Under the pieces are notes generated by a model that saw nothing but the letters and a program-made list of their open reading frames with translations, had not been told where the DNA came from and ran no database searches. 64,000 nucleotides of DNA, from positions 41,175,041-41,239,040 of the forward strand of contig NC_079504.1 in assembly GCF_030052815.1 (NCBI RefSeq), read 5' to 3'. Each line of letters starts with the position of its first letter. Within the stretch, counting starts at the first letter, position 1. Both the position numbers and the translations under genes were made by a program. Origin of the DNA: Hevea brasiliensis (lineage: Eukaryota; Streptophyta; Magnoliopsida; Malpighiales; Euphorbiaceae). Below, in pieces: positions 34,639-45,996 of the stretch.

Positions 34639-36033
34639 TGGTGCGATAATAAAATAACAAGAAATAACAGATATAAATATGTATTGCATGTACATGTTTT
34701 GTTTGTCATGTATTTGTATATCCATTCATTTATTTCTTCTACATTGCTCATTTTCATTCATTTGCTGCCCAAGTAACCTACACTAGACGATCGGATCGAT
34801 AACGGGTAAACCGCACCGGTATCTAATACCTCGCCGCCACACCATCGGTCGATATGCATCACCCGGCAGGTAATGTAACGCCTACAAAGTCAGAATAATC
34901 TCGTGCACAAGGCCAAGTCTCAATGCAAAGTCGAATGGCTAAAAGCTATGAAATCACAGCATGGCATATTGCCAGTGCGATCGCTAATCGAACCCTATTG
35001 GCGTGCCAAACTATCCAAACCAATCTTGTTAGGTATACTAGGGCATTTGAAACTTTTAAATTCTTCAATTTGTGAATTTCAAATTTTTGGTGTCACTATT
35101 CATCATTGGTCAACAAAAATGTTGACTTTTAGAATAAAAATGTGTACATTGACTTTGGCACTCCCAACATACCACATTTGGTGTTTAAAACTTGTTGGCA
35201 TTAAGTGTTAATACCATTTCAAAGTGTAACTCAACACAAGCCGAATTTTCAGTTTTGGTGAGTCAACTTCACTGTTCCATTGGACACTGTTACTGTAGGA
35301 ATTTGAAGAAATGTAAAACATGAAAGTTGTTCCTTATTTTGTCTAGTTGAATTTCCTTTTTTGAATCACTCCATTTGGAGTTTTGTAGCTCTAGATATGA
35401 TCCAAAGACCCAAGCTGGCCGAATGTGCATTCTGCAGAAAATTACCATATCTACAGTGCATGAACAGTAACTAGAGTCACTTGGTTGGATGGGTTCTGGC
35501 CATAATTTGGGGTAGGTTCCTTCATGAAAGTTGTTTGTCTATGTCTTAACTTGTTTCTGTAAAAATTTCAGGTCAATTGACCAAATGTAAAGTGAGTTAT
35601 GGCCAAATGAACAGTTACTATTCATTTGGCCAATTCTGCAGAATCAGTTTCAGGGTTCCGGATTGGGGCCAAGTTTTGGTCCTCTTGCTTTGGTCCTTTG
35701 GGCATGGTTTCTTCAGCAAAAATGTGCCATTATAAACCTAGTTTCATGTCCAATTGGCCAAACACCAATTAGACTAACACAGCCAAAGTTATGGCTATGT
35801 AATTGGACTGAATTTTCAGTCACCATTCTGCACCCTCTAGGCAGCACACACCTTCCCTTTTCCATGCTTCATTCCAGTCCCAATTAAGGTCAAATTCCTT
35901 CAAATGGTCACTAATTGACCATTAGGATGTACTTTAACAATTTCATAAGCCAAGCTAATTTTTACTTCCCAAAACCCTAGCTTCACAATATAATTTCTAC
36001 AAGGTGTCTTAGTTAGCCTACCAATTCATCACC

Positions 36034-36060
36034 TATATATATATATATATATATATATAT
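36034..36060. repeat. (AT)n microsatellite, short allele
   Basis: 27 nt of alternating TA; the partner tract at 57532-57588 is 57 nt. Confidence 0.95.
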
Positions 36061-36974
36061 CCTCAACATCATTTTTAGTCCACTTTAAGACCAACAAAAC
36101 ACTTATTCCTATACCTTCAATAGGGCTGCCGAAGTCTATATTGTACATACACAAGAGTTTGGTTCATTTCATTCACAAATACTTGTTGGTCACAAGAGCT
36201 TTGTCTAGGTGCTAGGCAAATTTTAGTGAAGCTAGGTTATGATTTTATGGTGGAAACAAAGGAGAAATTAAGCTTTTGATGGCACATCAATGGAGGGTGT
36301 ATGGGAGTGATTTCTGCACTAAGGAGAGAAGGATGGCTGCTGAAATTTTGTTGAATTTGGTCTTCTCTTATCTCTTTTAATAGTTAGTCAAATAATGGCT
36401 TAAGTGTGATTGGTTGAAAATTATAAATGACATCACATTGATGTCATAAATTGCATTTTATTGATTTTTCTTCTCTTTTCTCCACTACTCATTTCCAATT
36501 TCATTTTTAGTAATGTTTATTCATATTTTATGTCATATTAATTTTTACTCAATCGACAAGTCGCCAAAAATCACCTCAAGGCGAAATGACCAAAATGCCT
36601 CCGCTTGGCTTAATGGGTCAAAATCGTCTGCATCGATTGAAAAATTTTTCTAGGTATTTTCTTGGCATTCTAATGCCATGGGAACCTCAATTACCCTTCT
36701 TCTGGAGTCCCAAAATTATTTTATAATTTTTCTCCCGGTCTAGGGCTCTCGTTATAGAACCACAACTTCCTCCGTTACCCATTGCTTGGGCACCATTGCT
36801 TTTTGCTTGGTTGTATTTTATTTCTAAAATTTTTACTAAGTGTTTTTTTATTAATATTTGAGTTAATTATGGTTCCTAACTTTAGTTTAAATATTTTTCA
36901 GACGCTCTAGCTGTCCGACAGCATAATCGTCACCTGAATGAGGATGTACTGAGTGGTTACCGGAGGGTGTTACA

Positions 36975-36992
36975 ACTCTTCCTCTAATTTAA
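36975..36992 (-). other. C copy 1 polypurine tract
   Basis: On the element strand it is a purine run ending ...GAGGAAGAGT directly before the 3' LTR; copy 2 has GAGGGGAAGAGT. Confidence 0.72.
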
Positions 36993-37407
36993 ATTTCGCC
37001 CTCGAATTTACTCGATGCAAACAGTTGAGGGAACTGTTGCCTCATCGCTCTTCACTTTCCCAAGTTGCTTCCTCGGTGTTGTGGTGCCTCCAAAGCACTT
37101 TCACCAATGGAATCGCTTGTTCCTCAATTCTTTACTTCCTGCCAAGATCCGTAGAGGTTCTTCTTCATATGTCAACCGCTCTATTTCAATTTCTTCTCGA
37201 GATGACATGTGAAGGATCTAAGCGGTATCTTCTCGAGCATGGACACGTGGAACACATTGTGGATCTTGTCCACCGAGGTAAAGCTAGCCTATAGGCCACT
37301 GGACCCACACGCTCGATGATTTCATATGGGCCAATGAACCTAGGGCTCAACTTACCTTTCCTTCCAAACCTCAATACTTTCCTCCATGGTGACACCTTGA
37401 GTAACAC
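36993..37407 (-). pseudogene. C copy 1 integrase C-terminus and chromodomain, broken
   Basis: The open part (37186-37407) encodes LKVSPWRKVLRFGRKGKLSP, RFIGPYEIIERVGPVAYRL and then frameshifts. The chromodomain that follows in copy 2 is here only in fragments. In chromoviruses this C-terminal chromodomain is thought to steer integration to marked chromatin. Confidence 0.8.
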
Positions 37408-38640
37408 TTTGTCGCCAACCCCATATTCTATTTCTTTTCTCTTCAGGTTGGCATAAGATTTCTGTCTGTCTGAGGCAACTTTGAGATTGGCTTTGATTGA
37501 TTTTACCTTCTCCTCACTGCTTCACTGTGTCCGCCCTACCGCTTGTTCGCCAATTCAGTCCAAAGACACCGAGTTCTACATTTTCTCCCATACGGCTTCA
37601 TACGAGCCATTTGGATACTAGCTTGGTAGCTATTGTTGTATGCAAATTCGCGCTGGGAGGTATCTATCCCAACTTCCCTAAAACTCAATGACACAACTCC
37701 TCAAAGATATCCTCAAGGACTGACAAGTATTTCATGTTATTGTTATCATTTCAATTCAAGATTTGTATCAATTTCATTGGTTTCAATTATTTACCCGGAT
37801 TACTTTTTCGATTGCCCATCCGTCGAGGATGGAAAGTCAGCGAAATGGAGTTGTGTACCCAAGGATTCATGCAACTTCTTCCAAAATCTCGATGTAAACC
37901 TTGGTCTCGATCGATATGATGGAAAGTGGGATTCCATGCCTAACTATCTCACCGATATACAATTCCGCTAACTTCTCCAGGAGTAGTCACCCTAATCGCG
38001 TAAAGTGTGCCGACTTTGTCAATCTATCAACTATCACCCATGCCGCATCATGTTTCTTCCGGTGAGAGGTAGACCACTTACAAAATCCATGGTGACCGAT
38101 CCCATTTCCATTCAGTATGCGATAGGTCAGAGCAAACCCGATGGAACTTGATGTTCGCCTTGACTTGTCGACATGTCAAGCATTTAGTCACATAATCGCC
38201 TATGTCCTTCTTCATACTGTGCCACCAATATCAAGCTTCGATCATGATACATCTTTGTACTTCCCGGTGCATAGCATATACACCGGTGTGTGCCTCTTTA
38301 GAATATCGCCTTCAATTCCCCATCATCCGTACACACAGCCTTCCTTTGTAATACAGACACCCATCCGCTTTCATTTCATAGTCGGCTGCTTTTCCTCCGA
38401 GATCTTGCTCATAATAGCCATTAACTTTTCATCCGCCTTCGCCATCTAAAATCTGTCAGAGCAGTGTTTGGCCTCACTTGCAACTCACCAAAATAGCTCC
38501 ATCTCGAACCAAAGATAGACGGGCATTCAATGATCTCAAAGCTGCTATGGATTTTCTCGCTCAAGGCATCAAGAACTACATTTGCCTTCCTGTGATGGTA
38601 GTCAATTACACAAATATAATCCTTTAGGAACTCAATCCAT
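37408..38640 (-). pseudogene. C copy 1 integrase, heavily frameshifted
   Basis: No long open frame, but the sequence aligns base for base with 59040-60211 of copy 2, where integrase phrases are readable. Many one- to three-base differences between the copies lie at CAG or CTG. Confidence 0.75.
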
Positions 38641-38930
38641 TGCCTCGTCTAAGGTTGAGCTCCTTCTGGCTAGGCAAATATTTCAGGCTTTTGTGGTCCG
38701 ACTAAAAGTAGCACATTTCACCATACAAGTAATGCCTCCATATCTTCAAAGGCGAAGATAATTGCCGCAAGTTCTAGATCATGGGTAGGGTAGTTCTGCT
38801 CATGTGGTCTTAATCACCGGAAGCATAGGCGATCACTTTCCTCTTGCATCAATACACACCCTAACCCATTATGTGAGGCATCACTATAGACCACAAAGTC
38901 CTTTCTGACACCGGTCAGTGCACACTAGTG
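38641..38930 (-). pseudogene. C copy 1 RNase H, broken
   Basis: Matches copy 2 RNase H (60212-60490) but is frameshifted several times. The region codes for the [15 protein letters not shown] and [11 protein letters not shown] phrases when read against copy 2. Confidence 0.75.
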
Positions 38931-39830
38931 CCTCACAACATAGCCTTCAATTTTCTCAAAACTGTCCGACACTTGTCATTCCAATCAAATCTAACATTCT
39001 TGTGTAACAACTTGGTCATTGGAGCAGCTATTAGGGAAAATCCTTCACAAATCTTCTCAGAATACCTAAATAGCCCCAAGAAGCTTCGACTCGCTTGTAT
39101 TCCGGGAGGCTTCCATTCCATCATCGCTTCTATTTTCTTGGGATCCACCCTAATCCCATCACCGACACTATGTGTCCAAGGAATGCAATCTCATTCAACC
39201 AAAAGTCACACTTGGACAACTTAGCATACATCTTCTTTTCCAAGCAGGTTTGCGTAACAATCCTCAAATGTTCATCATGTTCTTCCTCGGTCTTGGAGTA
39301 CACTGTATCATCAATAAAGACCACTACGAACCGATCCGGTATGGATGGAAGATACGGTTCATAAGGTCCATGAATGCTGGTGCATTTGTTAGGCCAAAGG
39401 GCATCACCGTAAACTCATAATGCCCATACCGGTCCCGAATGCGCCTTGGGCACATCTACATCCTTCACCTCAATCGATGATACCGATCCGAGATCAATCT
39501 TAGAAAATACTCGCTTCCTTCAATTGATCAAACAGATCATCAATTTAGGCAACGGATATTTGTTCTTCACCACTTTATTCAATCGCCAGAATCGATGCAT
39601 AGCCTCAAAGTCCCATCCTTCTTTTTCACAAACAAAGATCGAGCTCCCCATGGTGACACATCAGCGATGAACCCCTTTATCCAAAGAATCCTTGCAAATC
39701 GAAGCCAACTCCTCAATTCAAGAGGTGCCATCCTATAAGGAGCAATGGAAATGGGTGTCAGACCGGCAGTTGTCTCAATAGCAAATTCGACTTCCTTTCT
39801 AGTGGCAAACCTGCAACTCTTCAGAAATAC
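38931..39830 (-). pseudogene. C copy 1 RT, broken
   Basis: Pieces at 38933-39148 ([43 protein letters not shown]) and 39130-39324 ([36 protein letters not shown]) cover palm and thumb in overlapping frames. Upstream fingers are readable only by comparison with copy 2. In [10 protein letters not shown] the usual ILV is damaged by a small deletion. Confidence 0.83.
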
Positions 39831-40775
39831 TTAGGAAGTCTCTCACCGTGGGTATGTCACTCAAGTTTGGCTTAGCCGCCTAGTATCCACCACATGTGCT
39901 AGGTAGGCTTCACACCTTTTCATCATTCTTCTTGCAATAAAGGGTCGAGATGACATTAGACAAGAAATCATTCTTTCACCCACAATCGTAATTTCATTAC
40001 CCTCCGAGTTTTTAGAGAAATCCTCTTCGCTTGCAATCAACTATTGCCTGATGACGTGACAACCACCCATTCCCAAAATCACGCCAAACTCATGGAAAGG
40101 CAACTCAATCAGTCCGCCAAGAATTCATACCTCAATCCTTAACGGGCAACCCTTGTATACTTTGTTCACCACTACACTGTGGCCCAATGGATTAGTGACC
40201 GTAATGTCTTGGTCACTCTCCCTACCAATATCCCCTTTCTACGGTAGGTTGATGCAAATGTAGGAATGAGTGGATCCCGGATCCACCAATGCATGCACAG
40301 TGTAGTGTAGAGGAGAACGCACTCTAATGACGCCCGGCATCTTGCTCCTCCCGAGCTCTCAAGGCATAATTTCTCGCAGGTGGTCCGTTATCCGCCTCTC
40401 CGCCGCTCGATGCAGCCTCGAGATGGTCCCACGCCAGATTTACTGCACCTTCTACCCCTTGGTGGTGCAGAGCAGTCTGCTCGCTTGTGTTGGAGCAGCA
40501 GAGTAGTTCTGCGTGGACGCTTCTTCAACCGATGCCTGCTGACTCCACACCTCAAGCAGCACCGCCACTCTCCAACATTCCCTTGTGCCATTTCGTGCAA
40601 TGTGGACACGCGAAAGATGCCGGGTGGTCCTCGAACCCCATCCCCGAGAGCTGCCATTGATGGTGTGGACCGACTCTCCTAGGTGAATCGTGGCTCGGGC
40701 CTCGAGACCACTGCCCCGTGGTCGACCCGAACTCGTGTGAGGACCCTTAAACTTCTTCCCAAATCCAGGAGCGAA
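39831..40775 (-). pseudogene. C copy 1 protease and gag C-terminal (zinc) region, broken
   Basis: Aligns with 61380-62343 of copy 2. The protease Asp region lies near 40270 (on the + strand 'tggatccaccaatgcatgc', the complement of the LVDPGSTHSY coding segment). The knuckle region and its proline-rich linker lie near 40500-40770. No continuous frame. Confidence 0.72.
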
Positions 40776-41536
40776 CTAGACCGACTGGTCCTCTTCTCGC
40801 CTATCCCTTCCGGTCCGCTCACCGATTCTTACTTTTTCCACCTTTATTGCAGAATCAACTAACTTGGTAAATTTTGTGATTCCCAAGGCAGTTAGCTGGA
40901 TCTTGATGTTATCATTTAGTCCCTCTTCAAATCTCTTGCATCTTTCAGCTTCATTAGGAACTATCTCCCTTCCATAATGGCTCAATCGGACAAATTCCTT
41001 CTCATACTCAGCCACTGACAATTGTCTCTGCCTCAGGTTAATAAATTCTCTTCTTCTCTTCCGTATACAAGACCACATATTTCTTCTTGAATTCAGAGGA
41101 AGAAGTCCTGTGTTACAGCCTTCCGCCGCACTTCATCGGACACCTGTCCCACCACTCATATGCATCATCTTGCAAGAAAGAGATGGCACTTTCCGTGTTT
41201 TGCTCGAGTGCGGTGGAGTTGTTTTAGTACTCTGCTCTGCTCAACCACCCTACTGCAACAGAGTCATCTTCTCTCTTGCCATGAAGTCCACACCCAAACT
41301 TCCTTAGCCTTTCCAGGTGTGATTTCTTCTGTGGAGCTTGTGGTGGTGGTGGTGGTGCTTGAATTACCCCGGACATTTGTCTAAAGAAGTAGGCCATTTG
41401 TTGGAACATGGCTCGTGGAGGCCGACAGGTGCTCGCTTGAGATGGTGGAGCAGATTCTCTCATGCCCCCGGGCCTCACCCATGTGGAGCATGACTCTCCA
41501 CTTCCTCCTCAACGGCTCTCGAGATGAAGGGTCCAT
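40776..41536 (-). pseudogene. C copy 1 gag, broken
   Basis: Start codon at 41534-41536 (MDPSS in copy 2). The capsid end is open (40776-41078): RRREFINLRQRQLSVAEYEK, RLSHYGREIVPNEAERCKRF, EEGLNDNIKIQLTALGITKF. The N-terminal half (41224-41478) includes PPPQAPQKKSHLERLRKFG. The middle is frameshifted, whereas copy 2 is open throughout. Confidence 0.85.
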
Positions 41537-41627
41537 ATCCTATTCAAAATAAGAAGGATAAATAGATCTGCGTTAGTGTCACCTCGACTCTTACAAATGC
41601 AATGCATGGTATGGACTCAATCTAGGC

Positions 41628-41640
41628 NNNNNNNNNNNNN
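41628..41640. other. Assembly gap (13 N)
   Basis: Thirteen N. The sequence left of it matches up to about 63199; the sequence right of it matches from 20065. It is therefore the junction of two near-identical contigs. Confidence 0.98.
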
Positions 41641-43215
41641 AAAATTTGAAATTTGTGCCTAAAAGACTTAAGATTTGAGAAAACAACCAAAACCAACAAA
41701 ATTGGTAACCAAAATGTGGTATGTGGGTATAATTGGATTTCCCATACCTTTTAAGCATAAGAAAGTCAATATTTTGACTTGAATAGTATCATGAATAGTA
41801 ACCTCGACATGAAAATTTCCAAGAACGTAAGTTTAAGCATATTGGGGCTAGAATTGAGCATATATGAATTTAATTATTGGATTTATTGTGAGATAAGATA
41901 CTGAAACACTGTCAATTGTGTGTTTCAGCTGAAAAAGACCCGAAAAATCTAAGGGACTGAGTCAAGGCTTAGAGGCGACTCACGACAGATTTGTACACAA
42001 TAAATCTATGTAATTGTTTTCCAATTGAAAATTTGAATTGCTATGCTTTATGAAATCACTGTGTTACTTATGAATTGTGTTGCCATTTTGTGACTGCAAA
42101 AATGACTTTGGAAATTGTTTCGGATCTTTCCTAAATTATTTTAGTACTTTGTTTTGAATTGATTTTGTGTTCACACTTAGCATGACAGAAACACATTATT
42201 CCTCCTCCATTTATGGGGTTGAGATCGTTTATTTTCCTCCCTCTCTGGCTTACCAGTTGAGGTTGTAGATCGGATGAGTACTCATTAGCTAGCTAGCCAC
42301 CTCCCTCATTGATTTCGATTAGTGGGGTTGTAGATCGCTTTGTCGTGGTGTATAATTGATTAGAAATTTTGTGTCATGGCTTAAGTTGTGTATATTTATT
42401 AAATTATTTGACCAAAATTGTGTTATAATGAGTTTTGATAATTTGTGAAATGTGATTGTGAAATATTTAAATTGTGATTTATCAATGAATGTTATATGTA
42501 TTGCATTTCAAATTTTTATTGTGCACCACTGAGTATTTTTATACTCAGTGATAGCTTATTTTGCTGTCGCAGATAAGGGCAAGGAGAAAGCAGCAGGGTG
42601 AGCTGCTGAATTGACAAGGACTTCACTGATCTTTTTGGTACGGGTATTTATTTATACCCTTGTAGTTATTTTGATGTAAATATTATAATGTCATATGTAT
42701 TAATGTAAAGTTGAGCAGTTGTACAGTAAATTGTAATAATGTTATTTTGAATTTTCTTTTTGTAAATTAAGATCTGTATTTATAAATTAAGTATTATATG
42801 CAATGTGAATGAATTTATGAAGTATTTTTGAGATGACAAACTTTGGTTGAATTATGGACTTAAATTGAATTGTGTTGACTTGAGTCATTTTGGTGGTTGG
42901 GAGTTGTGGAAACAATTATTGGAAGTTTTTTTTACAGGTTTTTGAAGAACTGTTTTCTCAAAATACAGACGGCACTTTGCCGAAATTTTTCCAAAATTTG
43001 AGAACAAATAAAAATGGACAAGATTTTCACTAGTTTTGAAACTTCAATTAAATGTTTTTAATTTCTACCAAAATGCTCACCACTTTCAAAAAGTAAGAAA
43101 ATGGTTTTAAAATCCCTTGTAGGGTACTTAATAAGTTATCGATAGGTGAAGTTCGGTAGTTCATTAGGTATTCTACGGGATCATTTTATGCCTTATAAAG
43201 GGGTAAGGTGTGACA
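41641..43215 (+). repeat. A copy 2, 5' LTR (3' part)
   Basis: The last 1575 bp of the LTR, matching 20065-21638. Double hairpin at 42529-42570: CTGAGTAT/ATACTCAG (42529-42536, 42541-42548), then GTGATAGC/GCTGTCGC, where a C-to-T change is tolerated as a wobble. Confidence 0.88.
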
Positions 43216-43223
43216 TGTTTTAG

Positions 43224-43235
43224 TGGTATTAGAGC
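43224..43235 (+). other. A copy 2 primer-binding site
   Basis: TGGTATTAGAGC, same one-mismatch PBS as copy 1. Confidence 0.82.
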
Positions 43236-43404
43236 ATGGTTTTGCAATGACTTTTGACTATGTATGTGAATATTTCTTTGATAAGTACAATAACTCAAGT
43301 GTCTTTAATTGATACATATGACATATTTACATCATGAATATGCACTAACGGAGGTCAACCTCCTTGTGTTTGATCTCAGGAAGTAGAAATTTTTGGGAAA
43401 CATA

Positions 43405-44601
43405 ATGGAAGAGGGAGATCATTCCATGGAGCTATCTGTCAAGACTGAGGTGCAAGGGGAAGCCCCAGCACTCCAGAACGTGAGTGGGTCAGCCACTCCA
43501 GCTCCTACTCCAGTACTGCAGTTTCCTACTCAATTTGCACAGCAGATGGCTACTTTTTTCCAACAAATGGAGGGAAATGTGCCACCTCAAGCTCAGATGC
43601 AAGCACCTACAGCACAACCATAGCCCTCGACTCGGCAATAAGAAAAATTAATGAAATTTGGGGCCACCGAGTTTAAGGGCACTGTGGATCCACTGGAGAC
43701 AGAACAGTGGTTAGAGAGAATGGAATGGGTTTTCAGAAAGCTGCAATGTGTAGAAGAGCTGAAGTTTGAGTACTCTATTTCCCTATTGCAAGGGGATGTA
43801 TATGAATGGTGAAAGACCATCCCCCACAGCCTTGTTGAGCCACCTATACTGACATGGACATACTTCCTGAGGGAATTCAGGCAGAAATGGGTTCCTGATG
43901 CTTATGTTGATATGAAATTACAAGAATTCTTGAGCTTGAAGCAAGGGGATAGAACAATAGTAGAGTATGAGCGGGACTTTTTAAGGCTAAGTCACTATGC
44001 TGGAAGCTTAGTCTCCACCCCCAGAGATAGATGTAAGAGGTTTGAGGCTGGGTTGAGGCCTAGCTTAAGAATGCAAGTTGTGGGATTCAAACACCAGAAT
44101 TTTTCTGAGCTGATTTCACAAGCCTTGGAACTGGAAAAGATAGAATCAGATGGGGCAGTGAAGAAGGGCACTCAAGAGAAAGAAAAGACTGAAAAGGCTA
44201 CAAGTCAGGCTACTGAGAGTGGTTCTGGGAAAAGGAAACAGTTTGGGGGATCCAGCTCTTGCAGATGTGGCAGAGGCAGATACTCTGGCCAAAGACCACC
44301 CCAGTCTGGTCAATAGAACCAATAGGCATCTCGAGGAGCTTTATCAGTCCGGCAGTGTGAGACTTGTAGTAGAACACATGATGGGGTGTGTTTTAAGGCC
44401 ACAGGTGCATGTTTTAACTATGGAGGGAGCAGACATTTTGCTAAGGATTATACTAGTCCGCGCCGATCTGGACCTCCTGCCACATTTGAGGATCAACCCA
44501 AGTCTCTACACCTAGAGGGTCACAACCAACTGGTCGAGGTAAAGGCAGAGGTAGGGGTCCTAGGAGCACTCCTAGAAGTTAGAGTACTGTTAATCAGCTA
44601 G
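43405..44601 (+). pseudogene. A copy 2 gag, broken
   Basis: Starts MEEGDHSMELSVKTEVQG. The N-terminal part is open to TAQP, where a TAG (43621-43623) replaces the CAG of copy 1. Another stop follows in STRQ*EK, and the ancestral TGA after VYEW is shared. From 43912 the capsid end is open for 134 residues to SQATESGSGKRKQFGGSSSC. The knuckle again reads CFNYGGSRHFAKDY. Comparing the copies shows which stops are old and which arose in one copy. Confidence 0.87.
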
Positions 44602-44621
44602 AACCAAGTGGTGCACTAGCT

Positions 44622-45140
44622 AGAGTTTATACAATGAGATAGAGAGAGGAGGCTGAAACATCAGATGTAGTAGTGGGTATTTTCTCTATCCTTGACCAAG
44701 ATGCATATGTGTTGTTTGATCTTGGCTCCACACATTCATATGTCAGTGCTAGTGTGATGTGTTCTACTACTATCCAGTGTGTACAAATGGACTATGATGT
44801 GCTAGTAACTAGTCCATTAGGTCAGGAGGTTAGGGTCAACAGAATCTATAGAGACTGTCCTTTGGTGATCTAGGGATATATTTTTCTGTCAGATTTAATT
44901 GAAATTCCCTTCAGATATTATGATATTATCTTGGGCATGGATTGTTTAGCCAGGCATCATGCAATAATTAACTGTAGACTAAAGACAGTCACTTTTGATC
45001 TTGCTCAGTATGGTGATGTAGTAATACATGGGGAGAGGCAGTTATTGCTGTTAAACATCATTTCAGCTATACTAGCCAGAAAAATGATTAGGAAGGGGTG
45101 TGAGGCATACTTGGCACATGTGATAGACACCCAAGTGGGT
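44622..45140 (+). pseudogene. A copy 2 protease
   Basis: Same domain as copy 1. Active site LFDLGSTHSYV: the Pro next to the catalytic Asp is Leu. A stop at 44871 (in the LVIQGY phrase) splits it. The C-terminal half, [14 protein letters not shown] through AHVIDTQVG, is open and continues into RT in the same frame (ORF 44931-45506), showing the original protease-RT fusion. Confidence 0.87.
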
Positions 45141-45465
45141 AGTCCAGCATTGAGGGACATCTCCACAGCATGTGACTTTCCGTTTCCTGATGAATTTCCA
45201 GGATTACCTCCAGAAAGAGAAGTGCAGTTTGAAATTGATGTTATGCCTGGTGTAGACCCAATCTCCATAACACCATATAGAATAACACCAACAGAACTAA
45301 AAGAATTGAAAGTACAGTTGCAAAAGCTGCTTGACAATGGCTTCATCTGCCCAAGTGTGTCACCTTGGGGAGCGCTAGTGTTGTTTGTAAAGAAGAAGGA
45401 TGGCACTCTCCGTTTATGTATTGATTACCGGCAGTTGAACAAGGTGACAATAAAGAATAATAATG
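45141..45465 (+). pseudogene. A copy 2 RT, N-terminal fragment
   Basis: [35 protein letters not shown] and [18 protein letters not shown], with the Gln codon CAG intact at 45432-45434. It then runs into the same deletion junction as copy 1 (about 45458-45465) and shifts to integrase. Confidence 0.88.
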
Positions 45466-45996
45466 GATTTTGTGATGAGACTTCCGAGGACACAAAAGAG
45501 CCTTGATACAATATGGGTCATAGTTTACAGACTAACCAAGTCTGCTCATTTTCTGCCAGTACGGATGGACTACAGTTTAGAAAGATCAGCCAAGTTGTAC
45601 ATTGATGAGATAGCAAGACTGCATGGAGTGCCAGTATCCTAGGTTCACTTTTAGATTCTGGGGTAGTCTTCAAGGAGTCCTAGGAACTAAACTGAACTTT
45701 AGCACGACATTCCACCCACAGACAGATGGCCAGTCTGAGAGGGTAATTCAGATATTAGAGGACATGCTACGGGCTTGTGTGATTGAATTTGAGGGCAGTT
45801 GGGACACATACTTGCCTTTGATTGAGTTTGCTTACAACAACAGCTACCAATCAAGCATTGGGATGCCTCAGTATGAAGCTTTTTATGGCAGAAAGTGCAG
45901 AATTCCCCTGTGTTGGGATGAAGTAGGTGAAAGGAAGATGATTGGGCCCAAAATTGTTTAGCAAACTGAGGAAAAGATCAGGGTGATCATAGATCG
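45466..45996 (+). pseudogene. A copy 2 integrase core, truncated
   Basis: IWVIVYRLTKSAHFLPV, YIDEIARLHGVPVS, then after a frameshift FWGSLQGVLGTKLNFST through PLCWDEVGERKMIGPKIV. Element B begins at 45997. GATCG precedes the B LTR here (GATTA in copy 1). Confidence 0.86.

Larger units (their letters stand above)
34001..36974 (-). repeat. C copy 1, 3' LTR
   Basis: 2974 bp, same family as the B LTR but inverted (starts TGTGACACCCC on the + strand, ends GTGTTACA). It carries the double hairpin at 34601-34638 and an (AT)n tract at 36034-36060. The short ORFs in it are not genes. Confidence 0.9.
20065..41627. repeat. Large duplicated block, copy 1
   Basis: 21.56 kb that recurs at 41641-63199 with the same nested insertions in the same order. 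It ends exactly at the N gap. Local differences are mostly single bases and small indels; the (AT)n tract at 36034 has about 13 units here and 28 in the partner. Confidence 0.93.
34001..41627 (-). mobile_element. C (copy 1), chromovirus, 5' end lost in gap
   Basis: Reverse-oriented gypsy element with 3' LTR 34001-36974, polypurine tract, and internal region 36975-41627 reading right to left gag, protease, RT, RNase H, integrase, chromodomain. The N gap removes its PBS and 5' LTR. The bases before the LTR (AGAGG, 33996-34000) are the candidate target duplication; the other side is outside the window. Compared with copy 2 this copy has many extra small indels. Confidence 0.88.
41641..45996 (+). 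mobile_element. A (copy 2), gypsy element, 5' truncated by gap
   Basis: Partial 5' LTR 41641-43215, PBS, gag, protease, RT start and integrase, cut by B at 45997. It has the same RT-to-integrase deletion as copy 1. Confidence 0.87.

Noticed and set aside
41628..41640. Biological tandem duplication breakpoint
   Set aside because: The breakpoint is an N gap and coincides with both contig ends; there is no sequenced junction to support a rearrangement.
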